Shown: one piece after another, positions 26,334 through 35,880 of the stretch
How the letters are laid out: each line of letters starts with the position of its first letter
Numbering within the stretch: the first letter of the stretch is position 1
Origin: Ruegeria arenilitoris
GTDB lineage: Bacteria > Pseudomonadota > Alphaproteobacteria > Rhodobacterales > Rhodobacteraceae
DNA: 64,000 nt
Reading direction: 5' to 3'
Assembly: GCF_013030265.1 (NCBI RefSeq)
Contig: NZ_WPZQ01000003.1
Coordinates: 416,610 to 480,609, forward strand
Made by a program: the position numbers and the translations under genes
The notes under the pieces: generated by a model
What the model saw: only the letters and a program-made list of their open reading frames with translations
The model's database searches: none
What the model was told of the DNA's origin: nothing

Positions 26334-26390
26334 TGTAGGCCGGGCTTCAGCCCGGCAACCGGCTCATGGCGGGCTGAAGCCCGCCCTACA
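26334..26390. repeat. Nested palindromic intergenic repeat (REP/BIME-like)
   Basis: Two GC-rich palindromes (26339-26356 and 26368-26385) are enclosed by an outer TGTAGG/CCTACA inverted pair (26334-26339 with 26385-26390). The halves are imperfect inverted copies with a CTTCAG/CTGAAG core. This form is typical of dispersed intergenic repeats; copy number cannot be judged here. Confidence 0.75.
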
Positions 26391-26487
26391 TCCGATCAAA
26401 GCCCCAAGCCGCGCGATCACCAGAACCGGGATGGTGACTTTGGGTCGAATTGGAAAACTCTTCTTTTTAGAGCTAATAGTCTCAATT

Positions 26488-26964
26488 CTAGCGTTCTTCA
26501 GCGGCGCGATAGATCATCCCTACCACCCGAGATGAGTCGCAATCATCGGTCACAATATCATCCCGCGCCACGCGGATAGCGATCAGTTCCAATTCTAACG
26601 CATCATTGTAGTGTTTTATCGGACCACTTGGGGTCTCTTCGGAAACATCCCGATATTCTAGGATCTTATCAATAACGTCTCTGCAAGCGGAAACTACTTC
26701 TTCTGGGGCGTAAAACACTAAAGAATTAAAACACTTCCTACTCACAACTAGCGCATCTACAAAAGCACGGCTATCGCCTGCATGTGCTTTTCCAAAGAGA
26801 TCTATTAAGGAAGCAAAAAAAGCCGCGTACGCGCGGCGCTTTTCAACATCCAACTCAAAGCTTCGATCAAGTTGTTTTTGCCAAGGATAGGCTCGGAATG
26901 CAATTATTAGTGCAGTTGCAGAAGCCAACAACGCAGGCCCAATCCACGGGCCAAAATGTCGCAT
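26488..26964 (-). CDS. Orphan single-span membrane protein, AT-rich
   Basis: A protein of about 158 residues: one N-terminal membrane segment (WIGPALLASATALIIAF) followed by a helical cytoplasmic region without a recognised domain. GC content is visibly lower than its neighbours and codon use is different (many AAT, TTA, ATA), suggesting acquisition. The ATG at 26964 places the membrane segment at the N-terminus; a GTG at 27021 overlapping the pheS stop is an alternative that would add 19 residues and coupling. Confidence 0.6.
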   Translation of the reverse strand: MRHFGPWIGPALLASATALIIAFRAYPWQKQLDRSFELDVEKRRAYAAFFASLIDLFGKAHAGDSRAFVDALVVSRKCFNSLVFYAPEEVVSACRDVIDKILEYRDVSEETPSGPIKHYNDALELELIAIRVARDDIVTDDCDSSRVVGMIYRAAEER

Positions 26965-27017
26965 GAAACTAAAGTCACGACACACATTCTCGCACGCCGT
27001 GATCACTTCTGCTTCGC

Positions 27018-28091
27018 TCACCGCGACAAACCACCATGCAGGTTCGGCATATCCAGCGCCGCGAACCCGTAGTGGCGCAGCCACCGCAGGTCGCTATCAA
27101 AGAACGCGCGCAAATCTGGGATGCCGTATTTCAGCATCGCCAGACGGTCGATCCCGATGCCAAAGGCAAAGCCCTGATAGACCTCGGGGTCGATGCCACC
27201 GGCGGCGATCACCTTGGGGTGGACCATGCCGGACCCCAGAATCTCCATCCAGTCGTCGCCCTCGCCGATCTTTAGCTGACCATTATCCCAAGAACAGCGG
27301 ATATCGACCTCGGCCGATGGCTCGGTAAAGGGGAAGTGCGAAGCGCGGAAGCGCAGTTCGACATCGTCGACCTCGAAGAACGCCTTCACGAACTCTTCCA
27401 GAACCCATTTCAGGTTCGCCATCGAGATGTCTTTGTCGAGGGCCAGCCCCTCGACCTGATGGAACATTGGCGTGTGAGTCTGGTCATAGTCGGCGCGATA
27501 CACGCCGCCCGGGCAGATCACGCGGATCGGCGCGCCCTGCAGTTCCATCGAGCGGATCTGGACGGGCGAGGTATGGGTGCGCAGCACGTGCGGCGGGCGA
27601 TTGTCGCCCTCGGCGCGGTGCATGTAGAACGTGTCCATCTCGGCCCGTGCGGGATGGTGGCCGGGGATATTCAGAGCGTCAAAGTTGTGCCAGTCGGTTT
27701 CGATCCGCGGCCCTTCGGCCACCGAGAAACCCAGTTCGGCAAAAATCGCGGTCAGCTCCTCGGTCGCCTGACTGACCGGGTGGATCGAGCCCTGACGACG
27801 CGCGCGGGTCGGCAGCGTGACGTCCAGCCATTCGGTGCGCAGACGCTCATCAAGTGCTGCATCGGCCAGCGCGGCTTTTTTGGCGGAGAGGGCCGAGTTG
27901 ATCTCATCCTTCAGGGCGTTCAAGGCGGGGCCTGCGACCTGGCGTTCTTCGGGCGTCATTTTGCCCAGTTCGCGCATCTTCAGCGCGACCTCGCCCTTTT
28001 TACCGACAGCCGCGACGCGGATCGCCTCAAGTGTGTTTTCGTCGCCTGCTTCGGCGATCTGACCCAGATATTTTGCCTTAAGATCGTCCAT
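27018..28091 (-). CDS. pheS: Phenylalanine-tRNA ligase alpha subunit
   Basis: The 357-residue catalytic chain. It has the N-terminal coiled-coil arm ([17 protein letters not shown]), motif 2 ([28 protein letters not shown]), [16 protein letters not shown], and motif 3 ([18 protein letters not shown]). AGGGGA precedes the ATG. Normal in length. pheT begins about 1.6 kb beyond its stop, an unusual separation. Confidence 0.97.
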   Translation of the reverse strand: MDDLKAKYLGQIAEAGDENTLEAIRVAAVGKKGEVALKMRELGKMTPEERQVAGPALNALKDEINSALSAKKAALADAALDERLRTEWLDVTLPTRARRQGSIHPVSQATEELTAIFAELGFSVAEGPRIETDWHNFDALNIPGHHPARAEMDTFYMHRAEGDNRPPHVLRTHTSPVQIRSMELQGAPIRVICPGGVYRADYDQTHTPMFHQVEGLALDKDISMANLKWVLEEFVKAFFEVDDVELRFRASHFPFTEPSAEVDIRCSWDNGQLKIGEGDDWMEILGSGMVHPKVIAAGGIDPEVYQGFAFGIGIDRLAMLKYGIPDLRAFFDSDLRWLRHYGFAALDMPNLHGGLSR

Positions 28092-28164
28092 GACGGTCCC
28101 CTGAATGCTGTTGAGGCTCTGCTATCACAGCAGTCCGCGAAAGCAAGAGGGCGGAGCGGTGCAA

Positions 28165-29232
28165 TCAGATTGCGTGTAACACTGCCGCCTGAGGGCCGCA
28201 CTGCACCGGGCGGGTGGTGGCTCCATAGCCGAAGGATCGATCCCACAGTTCGGGGAACAGAGCAAAGAGTTCCTGCGCTGCGGCCTGTTCCAGCCCGGAG
28301 ATCGCCTGCTGCCCCGGATAAAAGCTTTCAGAAATCAGTCCGGACGTTGAAACCAGCTGATGGCGATCAAAGAAGAGGTGCACGTAACGCACAATTTCGC
28401 AGGGAGCGCGAGTCACGGTTGTTCCGTTGATCAACGATTTGGCGGGAACGAGAATCTCGTCCTCTCCAAACAACAATTGCGCCTGCCAACCAGTGATCAG
28501 CAGCCGATGTTGAGGCGATACATAGATATCCCTTGTGGCACCCAGCACGCCTGTGCGGATGCGGACCGGCGCGAAACTCCCCACACCTCTGACGGTGCGC
28601 CCGCCGACCCAACGAACAGGGCAAACCCCATCGTCAACGGTTGTCACCAAATCGCCGGGAACCAAAGTTTCAACCCGGCGTGGCCCTTCGGGTGTATCCA
28701 CGAGACTACCCGCAGTGAAACAGGGTGCACCGCTGTCACCTGGGGACAAAGGCGCATGTACCAGAGTATCCGGATCAGGTTGATTAAATTGCAGTGTCGT
28801 AGTCGTCTGATTAGGTCCGACAAGCACCGGCAAATTGACCGATGTTTCACCTGCCGCCAGACCATTGACCGCCACGATGTTCTGAGTGCCCCCACCTATG
28901 TCATAGAAATCGATGACTTCGCTGGTTGAGGTATTGGTTAGAGCATAAGCTTCGTAATTGTTGGCTCCACCACCGTTCGGATCGGTCAGCAGAATCGGAA
29001 AATCATCCGCAGAGATGACATAAACCAGTTCGTTATTGTCCGGATCAACGGTCACTTGAACCAAGGGATGATCCAGTGGAATCTCGATTCCGACCTGCCC
29101 ATTGGCCTGATAAAAGGAAACCGTAAAATCCGCTGGGTTTTCAGCAGGATTCAGTGAAACCTCGAGAAATTCGGAAACACCCGAACTGGCGGCATAAGCG
29201 TTCGAATAGTGAAGTTCGCTGATACGGGCCAT
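28165..29232 (-). CDS. Hint-domain secreted protein
   Basis: A 355-residue two-part protein. Residues 1-165 form a beta-rich, Asn/Thr-rich domain with acidic Gly segments (DPNGGGANNYEAYALTN). A Hint (hedgehog/intein) domain then starts at Cys171 (CFTAGSLVDTPEG) with VSPQHRLLI carrying the block-B His242. No C-terminal intein splice junction follows, so it would be an autocleaving domain rather than a splicing intein. No Sec signal; Rhodobacteraceae proteins of this class are often type I secretion substrates (family knowledge). Confidence 0.82.
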   Translation of the reverse strand: MARISELHYSNAYAASSGVSEFLEVSLNPAENPADFTVSFYQANGQVGIEIPLDHPLVQVTVDPDNNELVYVISADDFPILLTDPNGGGANNYEAYALTNTSTSEVIDFYDIGGGTQNIVAVNGLAAGETSVNLPVLVGPNQTTTTLQFNQPDPDTLVHAPLSPGDSGAPCFTAGSLVDTPEGPRRVETLVPGDLVTTVDDGVCPVRWVGGRTVRGVGSFAPVRIRTGVLGATRDIYVSPQHRLLITGWQAQLLFGEDEILVPAKSLINGTTVTRAPCEIVRYVHLFFDRHQLVSTSGLISESFYPGQQAISGLEQAAAQELFALFPELWDRSFGYGATTRPVQCGPQAAVLHAI

Positions 29233-29322
29233 GTAATCGCTACACCAAAGGAAACTGGCCCAGATTTATGCCGGAAACAGGGGTTCGTTTCAAGAAACTG
29301 GCAAACGAGTACTTAAATACAA

Positions 29323-29362
29323 CTGGTCGGGTTAACCGCGATCACGCAATTGATCCGACCAG
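29323..29362. repeat. Inverted repeat after gshA
   Basis: CTGGTCGG (29323-29330) and CCGACCAG (29355-29362) are perfect inverted 8-mers 24 bases apart in the gap between gshA and the Hint gene. This may be a loose terminator or an operator; no U-run adjoins it. Confidence 0.35.
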
Positions 29363-29376
29363 CACCATTAGCCAGA

Positions 29377-30747
29377 TCAGTAGCTGAAATCAGGGTATAT
29401 CCGCGTCAGATCCTGCTGCCAGTCACCATTGTAGTGATCCAGCAGTTCATCGGCAGGGACCTTGCCGGACTCGATGCTTTCCTTCAACGCGTTCAGGAAA
29501 TGCGTTTCATCCGGTACAAGTCCGCCTGCTCCGGGACGTGCGCGTGCCTTGAGGCCTGCGTCTGCGATCGACACGACCTCACGTGCAAGATCATGCATGC
29601 TGATGCCGCCAACTTTCGCCTGCAATCCATCCTTGGCAGCTTCGACGCGCAACGCCTCACGCGTTTCGGCATCCCAGCCTTTGACCAGATCCCACGCAGC
29701 ATCCAGCGCGCCCTGATCGTAGGTCAGGCCAACCCAGAATGCGGGCAAAGCACATAGCCGACGCCACGGGCCACCATCGGCACCGCGCATTTCCATGAAC
29801 TTCTTGATCCGCGCCTCGGGGAAAGCCGTGGTCAGGTGGTCGGCCCAATCACTAAGGGTCGGCGTCTCACCCGGCAGCGCGGGCAGTTTGCCTTGCAGGA
29901 AGTCACGGAAAGACTGGCCCAGCGCGTCGATATATTTGCCGTCGCGATAGACAAAGTACATCGGCACATCCAGGGCGTACTCGACCCAACGCTCGAACCC
30001 GAAGCCTTCCTCGAAAACAAAAGGCAACATACCAGTACGTGCATCATCCAGATGCCGCCAGATATAGCTGCGCCAGCTTTTCTGACCGTTGGGCTTGCCT
30101 TCGAAGAACGGAGAATTGGCAAACAGAGCTGTTGCCACAGGCTGCAAGGCCAGCGCAACGCGCAGCTTTTGCACCATATCGGCCTCGGATCCGAAGTCGA
30201 TATTGACCTGCACGGTGCAGGTCCGGCGCATCATTGCGCGGCCCATGGTGCCGACCTTTTCCATGTAGTCATTCATCAGCACATACCGCCCCTTGGGCAT
30301 AAGCGGCATGTCCTCATGCTTCCAGATCGGCGCCGCTCCAAGGCCGATGAAACCGACCCCGATCTTGTCAGCGATATCCTTCACATCGCGCAGATGCGCG
30401 TTCACCTCGTCACAGGTTTCGTGAATCGTCTCAAGCGGGGCACCGGACAGCTCTAGCTGACCACCCGGCTCAAGCGAGACATTGGCCCCGTCCTTTTGCA
30501 GACCGATCAGCTTGCCGCCTTCTTCCAGCGGCTCCCATCCGTGCAGATCACGCAGGCCCTGAAGCACCGCCAGAATCGACCGTTCACCTTCATAGGGCAA
30601 CGGCTTCAGCGTATCCTTGCAATAGCCGAACTTTTCATGCTCGGTGCCAATGCGCCACTCTTCCTTGGGCTTGCAGCCCGATGCCAGATATTCGGCCAGT
30701 TGCTCGTGGCGTTCGATTGGACCGCCGCCTGACTGAGGGATGGACAT
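29377..30747 (-). CDS. gshA: Glutamate-cysteine ligase (plant/alphaproteobacterial type)
   Basis: First step of glutathione synthesis: ATP-dependent joining of L-glutamate gamma-carboxyl to cysteine. The 456-residue protein has EWRIGTEHEKFGY, GANVSLEPGGQLELSGAPL, and the plant-type core (GRYVLMNDYMEKVGTMGRAM; CTVQVNIDFGSE). This form is found in plants and alphaproteobacteria rather than the enterobacterial GshA. It ends a minus-strand series after rsmE, GNAT and an unknown gene, and fits the GST at 18479. Confidence 0.95.
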   Translation of the reverse strand: MSIPQSGGGPIERHEQLAEYLASGCKPKEEWRIGTEHEKFGYCKDTLKPLPYEGERSILAVLQGLRDLHGWEPLEEGGKLIGLQKDGANVSLEPGGQLELSGAPLETIHETCDEVNAHLRDVKDIADKIGVGFIGLGAAPIWKHEDMPLMPKGRYVLMNDYMEKVGTMGRAMMRRTCTVQVNIDFGSEADMVQKLRVALALQPVATALFANSPFFEGKPNGQKSWRSYIWRHLDDARTGMLPFVFEEGFGFERWVEYALDVPMYFVYRDGKYIDALGQSFRDFLQGKLPALPGETPTLSDWADHLTTAFPEARIKKFMEMRGADGGPWRRLCALPAFWVGLTYDQGALDAAWDLVKGWDAETREALRVEAAKDGLQAKVGGISMHDLAREVVSIADAGLKARARPGAGGLVPDETHFLNALKESIESGKVPADELLDHYNGDWQQDLTRIYPDFSY

Positions 30748-30813
30748 GAACCGTGCTCCGATCCTGATGTGTCTTGACTTAACGGCCAGTGGTGGGGGGA
30801 AACGATGCCGGTG

Positions 30814-31341
30814 TCAATGCAGCCGCGCATGCGGCGGGCGCATTGGACGTCGTTCCCAAATCACGACCGGATGAACCGATCCACCCTTGAGTTCCGACAA
30901 CATTTGCTCGGTTTTCAGCCCCGGAAGGCTTGAGAACACATCGAACAGAGCTTCGGCGCCTTCGGCATTCACAGGAATGTGAACCGTCGGCTGGCCCGGC
31001 TGATCCAACACCCAATGCGCCGGGTTCGATGTTGGGTCCAGCGCCAGACGCTCGATCTCACCGGTTGCGATGATGCCACCATCCAGCGGACCCATGTAAG
31101 TGATTTGCCCTTCGTCAACGGTGACCACACCCGGCCCGCCTGCGCCCATGCGAAAGCGCGCCCGTTGGATACCGATCACTGCCAGAGCTGCCGAGACCGC
31201 AACCAGAAGCCAGCCCAACCAGCCCAGCAAACCGCCCGGTCCGTTGATCCAGCTGACACCAAGGATCAGGACAAACCCCGCCGCCAGAACCTCGCGCCAG
31301 CGCCAAAGAGCCATCTTGGCTTCGGGTCGGATGAAACTCAT
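30814..31341 (-). CDS. Conserved membrane protein, unknown function
   Basis: A 175-residue protein with two adjacent N-terminal membrane segments (LAAGFVLILGVSWI and LLGWLGWLLVAVSAALAVIG) and a C-terminal beta-rich domain with PH-like character (VVTVDEGQITYMGPLDGG). Its ATG overlaps the GNAT stop (ATGA), so it is co-translated. The layout resembles the 4025-4414 protein but the sequence is not evidently homologous. Confidence 0.72.
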   Translation of the reverse strand: MSFIRPEAKMALWRWREVLAAGFVLILGVSWINGPGGLLGWLGWLLVAVSAALAVIGIQRARFRMGAGGPGVVTVDEGQITYMGPLDGGIIATGEIERLALDPTSNPAHWVLDQPGQPTVHIPVNAEGAEALFDVFSSLPGLKTEQMLSELKGGSVHPVVIWERRPMRPPHARLH

Positions 31342-32186
31342 GCCGTGTCCTCGGGGTTTTTGAACAGAATCAGGGAATAATGGCCTGCTGGCCGGAACCC
31401 TATTGCAATATAGGCACGCGCGGCTGCATCGCTAGCGGCGAAGAGCACTGCGCGTGTCGCACCTTTGGTTCGCGCCTCACACAGATGCAATGCCAATGCC
31501 AGTCGCGCGTATCCCCGTCCGCGCAGTTCGGGCGGCGTATAGACTCCGCCGACCTGAACAATCTCCGGCAAACGCGCATTGAACCCGGTCATTCCGGCAG
31601 GCTGACCGTCCATCAACAAAACCCGATGAGAGTTGCGGTGAATGTAGGCTGCAATGTCAATTTTTGCCTGCCCTTTTGCACGTTCATCGCCAAAACCCAT
31701 AGCTTCGACCAAATAGCTTTGTCGCCAACCTTCGGTGATGGACGTGTCAACCTCCCCAAGTGGCACCAACTCAGCCCCGACGGTGTTGGGCATAACCATT
31801 TGCTTCAGATCCAGCGAGAAGCCCGGTTCATCGCTATTGAGCGTTGCCGGTCTGTCGTCCCAGCCTGCAAGACGCATAATCCGGCAGACTTGCGTTGCCT
31901 CCCCCGCCAATCCAAACAGCTTGCGCCCACGGATGAAGCGAATCGCCTCGTTCAGTTCTTCATCCGAGCATTCTGGACATTGCGGCAGGACCATCCCTTC
32001 ATTGGTGACAGCAAAAACCGCACGTAGGGCGTCACCCAAAATCCAAATATCCAAAGCCCGCCGGTCCGAACCGCGCAGACCGTAATCCCGCAAATTGGCC
32101 AATGGAAACATCGAGGTCTGGATGTGCCGGGACAGAAATTCGTCAATCCGAGGCACATCCCTTTCCTGTGCCGACCGCCAGGTCAC
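31338..32186 (-). CDS. GNAT family N-acetyltransferase
   Basis: A 282-residue acetyltransferase with a C-terminal GNAT fold: motif A VGGVYTPPELRGRGYARLAL with the acetyl-CoA pyrophosphate loop RGRGYA. The N-terminal half is a degenerate GNAT-like domain as in two-domain members. The GTG start at 32186 overlaps the rsmE stop (GTGA). Substrate unknown; co-translation with rRNA methyltransferase does not prove a related target. Confidence 0.82.
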   Translation of the reverse strand: MTWRSAQERDVPRIDEFLSRHIQTSMFPLANLRDYGLRGSDRRALDIWILGDALRAVFAVTNEGMVLPQCPECSDEELNEAIRFIRGRKLFGLAGEATQVCRIMRLAGWDDRPATLNSDEPGFSLDLKQMVMPNTVGAELVPLGEVDTSITEGWRQSYLVEAMGFGDERAKGQAKIDIAAYIHRNSHRVLLMDGQPAGMTGFNARLPEIVQVGGVYTPPELRGRGYARLALALHLCEARTKGATRAVLFAASDAAARAYIAIGFRPAGHYSLILFKNPEDTA

Positions 32187-32908
32187 GACCAATCCCCCAA
32201 CGCCTGCTGCCACATGGTCAACGCAGCAACCGCAGCAGTGTCCGCGCGCAGAATGCGCGGGCCCAGACTGACCACATGAGCGAATGGGAGCGCTGCAAGT
32301 CGTTTACGCTCTTTCTCAGAAAACCCACCCTCGGGGCCAATCAGGATGGCCCAGGGTTGCCCCGTCTTGTTTCCGCCCAAACGCAGGGCAGAACCAACTT
32401 CGGCCTCGTCGCAGAACATCAGCTGACGGTCTTGCGGCCAGTCGTCGAGCATCCGGTCGAGCCGCTGCAACTCCGTAACGTCGGGAACAAAGGTCCCGCC
32501 ACATTGCTCAGCGGCTTCAACCGCGTGGGCCTGCAGCCGGTCCTGACGAATACGTTCTGAGTTTGTGAACTCCGTCTGGACCGGTACGATCCTTGCCGCG
32601 CCCATCTCGACCGATTTTTCGACGATGAAATCCGTGCGTGTCTTTTTGATCGGCGCAAAAAGCAACCACAGATCAGGCGGCAATTGCAGGGGCTTTGACT
32701 GCTCGGTACAGGATAATTCTCCGCCGCGTTTTCCAGCCTGAACGACCTCGGCCAGCCATTCACCATCCTGCCCGTTGAACAAGGCGACATGGGCGCCAAC
32801 AGCCAGACGCATGACACCGAACAGGTAATGGGCCTGCTCGCGCGTCAAATGAACCGATTGCCCCTGCCCCAGCGGGTGCTCTACATACAGCCTGATCTTC
32901 GCACTCAT
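32183..32908 (-). CDS. rsmE: 16S rRNA (uracil1498-N3)-methyltransferase RsmE
   Basis: SPOUT-fold methyltransferase acting on U1498 of 16S rRNA. The 241-residue protein has an N-terminal PUA-like region, VEKSVEMGAARIVPVQTEF, and the SAM-binding knot GPEGGFSEKE and LGPRILRADTA. Its start is only 12 bases from the divergent ubiA start, so control regions must overlap coding sequence. Confidence 0.95.
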   Translation of the reverse strand: MSAKIRLYVEHPLGQGQSVHLTREQAHYLFGVMRLAVGAHVALFNGQDGEWLAEVVQAGKRGGELSCTEQSKPLQLPPDLWLLFAPIKKTRTDFIVEKSVEMGAARIVPVQTEFTNSERIRQDRLQAHAVEAAEQCGGTFVPDVTELQRLDRMLDDWPQDRQLMFCDEAEVGSALRLGGNKTGQPWAILIGPEGGFSEKERKRLAALPFAHVVSLGPRILRADTAAVAALTMWQQALGDWS

Positions 32909-32920
32909 GGGACCTTACAT

Positions 32921-33883
32921 ATGCAAGGCAATGCCCCAACACCAGATGGTCAGGTCGCCGATGCCGTCACCGGTAACTGGGTCGACACACATGCCCCGGC
33001 CTTTGCCCGACCCTATCTGCGCCTGTCGCGCGCCGACCGGCCGATCGGGACATGGCTTTTGCTGATTCCCTGCTGGTGGGGACTTGCACTTGCCATACTC
33101 AGCGACGGCAATGCGCGATGGGAGGATTTGTGGATCGCAATCGGCTGCGCCTTAGGAGCGTTTCTGATGCGCGGGGCTGGCTGTACATGGAACGACATCA
33201 CCGATCGCGATTACGATGGTCAGGTCGAACGCACCCGTTCGCGCCCGATCCCGTCCGGACAAGTCAGCGTTCGGCAGGCGGCTTTCTGGATGATTCTTCA
33301 GTGCCTGCTGGCTCTGGCGATTCTGCTGACCTTTAACCGGGCCGCTATCGCCATGGGGGTTTTGTCTCTCTTGCCTGTCACGATTTACCCGTTCGCAAAG
33401 CGATTCACTTGGTGGCCGCAGGTCTTTCTGGGTCTGGCCTTTAATTGGGGCGCCTTGTTGGCATGGGCTGCACATACGGGCACGATAGGCTGGCCCGCCA
33501 TCCTCCTGTACCTGTCCGGCATCGCTTGGACCCTCTTCTATGACACCATCTACGCGCATCAGGATGCCGAAGATGACGAGCTTGTGGGCATCAAATCCAC
33601 CGCCCGATTGTTCGGAACCGATACCTCCAAATGGCTGAAGTATTTTCTGGTCGCGACCGTGTCTTTGATGGGCCTTGCCATCATCGATGCCGCCGTACCC
33701 GGGGCGTCGGTGCTCGCAATCCTTGTTGCCATCGCCGGGCCATGGGCGATGGGCTGGCACATGGCCTGGCAATTGAGGGGTCTGGACATCGAGGACAACG
33801 CCAAGCTCTTGCAGTTGTTCCGTTCAAATCGCGATACCGGCCTCATTCCGCTGATCTTCCTTTGCGTCGCCCTGTTGCTCTGA
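32921..33883 (+). CDS. ubiA: 4-hydroxybenzoate polyprenyltransferase
   Basis: Integral membrane prenyltransferase that attaches the polyprenyl tail to 4-hydroxybenzoate in ubiquinone synthesis. The 320-residue protein has RLSRADRPIGTWLLLIPCWW, the first Asp motif NDITDRDYD followed by RSRPIPSG, and the second Asp motif DTIYAHQDAEDD. The ATG at 32921 follows only 12 bases of spacer from rsmE. It complements the COQ9 gene earlier in the window. Confidence 0.95.
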   Translation: MQGNAPTPDGQVADAVTGNWVDTHAPAFARPYLRLSRADRPIGTWLLLIPCWWGLALAILSDGNARWEDLWIAIGCALGAFLMRGAGCTWNDITDRDYDGQVERTRSRPIPSGQVSVRQAAFWMILQCLLALAILLTFNRAAIAMGVLSLLPVTIYPFAKRFTWWPQVFLGLAFNWGALLAWAAHTGTIGWPAILLYLSGIAWTLFYDTIYAHQDAEDDELVGIKSTARLFGTDTSKWLKYFLVATVSLMGLAIIDAAVPGASVLAILVAIAGPWAMGWHMAWQLRGLDIEDNAKLLQLFRSNRDTGLIPLIFLCVALLL

Positions 33884-33947
33884 TTGCACCTCGGCTCCGG
33901 GGTCTGTAAGAGTCCGTGCGACCGGTTGAGGAGTTTCATACCCGCCC

Positions 33948-35879
33948 ATGCGTCTGCCGTACTTTTTCGTCGTCGCCCTGATCTTTCTCGTGTCCGCAGG
34001 GTTGTCTCTGCTGGCTGCCAGCTCAGCGGTGACAAAGATCGAAGAAACCTCGGAATTTGCCGTAAGAAAGGCGCTGAACCTCAAGGGCCATGACTGGGCA
34101 GAAGTGGAATCCGATGGACTGCGCGTCGTCCTGACAGGCACTGCGCCGGACGAGGCGACTCGGTTCAACGCCCTGACCGCCGCAGGCACCGAGGTCGACA
34201 CGTCGCGCGTGATTGACGAGATGCAGGTGGCACCGACCGCTGATCTGGCACCGCCCCGGTTCTCGGCCGAAATTCTGCGCAATGACAGCGGCATCTCGGT
34301 AATCGGGCTGATCCCAGAAAGCGAAGACCGAGAAGCACTGATGGACAATCTGCAGCGTCTTGACGGTGATGCGGTTGTGTCAGACCTGATGGAAACTGCC
34401 GACTACCCCAAACCCCGTGGCTGGGATGATGCGCTGGATTATGCGGTGCAGGCCCTTGCCCGATTGCCACGTGCCAAAATCTCTGCCAGCCCCGGACTGG
34501 TCAAAATCACGGCGATTGCGGACAGCCAGCAGGAAAAGGAAAAGCTTGAACAGGACCTGACCCGAGCGGCCCCTCCCAGTTTGCGCATCGGTCTTTCGAT
34601 CTCGGCCCCGCGCCCGGTTATCACACCGTTTACGCTGCGCTACCTGATTGACGAAACCGGCGGCACATTCGACGCCTGTTCCGCTCAGGACGAAGATGCC
34701 CGGGATGCCATTGTGGCTGCAGCCGAGAAGGCTGGTATGACCGGACCATATTCCTGCACCATCGGTTTGGGTGTTCCTTCTCCCAACTGGGATGTGGCGG
34801 CAGGTCAGAGCATTCAGGCACTGGCCGACATCGGGCAAGGCTCTGTGACCATGTCTGACGCGGACATCACCCTGATTGCAGCACAGGGTACAGATCCCGC
34901 GCTGTTTGATCGGGTTGTGGGCGAGCTGGAGAATGCCTTGCCCGAAGTCTTTGCACTGCACGCCGTCCTGCCTGAGCCAGAAACAGTCGAACAGACAGGC
35001 CCTGTCGAGTTCTCAACCACGCGCAGCCCTGAGGGGCTGGTACAGATGCGAGGCCGCATCGGTGACGAAACCACACGGGATATGGTCGACAGCTACGCTC
35101 GCGCGGCGTTTGGGTCTGAACAGGTCCATACCGCCACCCGCATCGTGTCAGACCTGCCTGCAGATTGGTCGGTCCGAGTATTGGCGGGACTTGAGGCCTT
35201 GGCTCAGTTGCACAATGGGGCTTTGATCGTGACCCCGGATTCCGTTTCCGTATCAGGCGTCAGCCATGACAAAGACGCCAAAGCCCGCATTGCCGGAATG
35301 CTCTCTGACAAGCTGGGTGATGCACAGGACTTCGATCTCGCCATCACCTATCAGGAGCCTCCGGAGCCTGAAGATGCCCTGCCTGACCCCGAACTGTGCG
35401 AAACGCAGATCGCCGATGTTCAGGGCAGCAGCAAGATCGCATTCGAACCCGGTTCAGCCACCGTGGCAGCGGATTCGCGCGATACGCTCAACCAAATCGC
35501 CGAGATTCTGCGCGAATGCGGACCTATCCGGATGGAAATACAGGGTCACACTGATAGTCAGGGCCGTGAAGAAATGAACCAGCAGCTGAGTCAGGCGCGT
35601 GCACAATCCATCCTGAATGAGCTGCGCGGCCGCCGGGTGCCGACATCCAGCTATTCAGCAGTCGGCTATGGTGAAACACAGCCCATCGCGGACAACGACA
35701 CCGAAGAGGGGCGCGAAGAAAACCGCCGCATCGAATTCCGCCTGATCCGCCCCGAACCCGTATCCAATACGGAAACAGGATTGGAAGCGATGGAAGTGAC
35801 GACCGAGCCTGACGACGCGGAACAGACTGACGAGCAAACAGAAGATAACGCATCTGACGCGGATGCAGAGGACCAGTAA
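33948..35879 (+). CDS. OmpA family protein with BON-like repeats
   Basis: A 643-residue envelope protein. An N-terminal hydrophobic segment (LPYFFVVALIFLVSAGLSLLA) serves as signal or anchor. The middle shows repeated alpha-beta BON-like units (for example SDGLRVVLTGTAPDEATRFNAL). Residues 510-605 form a peptidoglycan-binding OmpA domain (FEPGSATVAADSRDTLNQIA; GHTDSQGREEMNQQLSQARA; GYGETQPIADNDTEEGREEN-R). The tail is acidic. It likely links the envelope to peptidoglycan. Its stop abuts the next gene. Confidence 0.88.
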   Translation: MRLPYFFVVALIFLVSAGLSLLAASSAVTKIEETSEFAVRKALNLKGHDWAEVESDGLRVVLTGTAPDEATRFNALTAAGTEVDTSRVIDEMQVAPTADLAPPRFSAEILRNDSGISVIGLIPESEDREALMDNLQRLDGDAVVSDLMETADYPKPRGWDDALDYAVQALARLPRAKISASPGLVKITAIADSQQEKEKLEQDLTRAAPPSLRIGLSISAPRPVITPFTLRYLIDETGGTFDACSAQDEDARDAIVAAAEKAGMTGPYSCTIGLGVPSPNWDVAAGQSIQALADIGQGSVTMSDADITLIAAQGTDPALFDRVVGELENALPEVFALHAVLPEPETVEQTGPVEFSTTRSPEGLVQMRGRIGDETTRDMVDSYARAAFGSEQVHTATRIVSDLPADWSVRVLAGLEALAQLHNGALIVTPDSVSVSGVSHDKDAKARIAGMLSDKLGDAQDFDLAITYQEPPEPEDALPDPELCETQIADVQGSSKIAFEPGSATVAADSRDTLNQIAEILRECGPIRMEIQGHTDSQGREEMNQQLSQARAQSILNELRGRRVPTSSYSAVGYGETQPIADNDTEEGREENRRIEFRLIRPEPVSNTETGLEAMEVTTEPDDAEQTDEQTEDNASDADAEDQ

Positions 35880-35880
35880 G

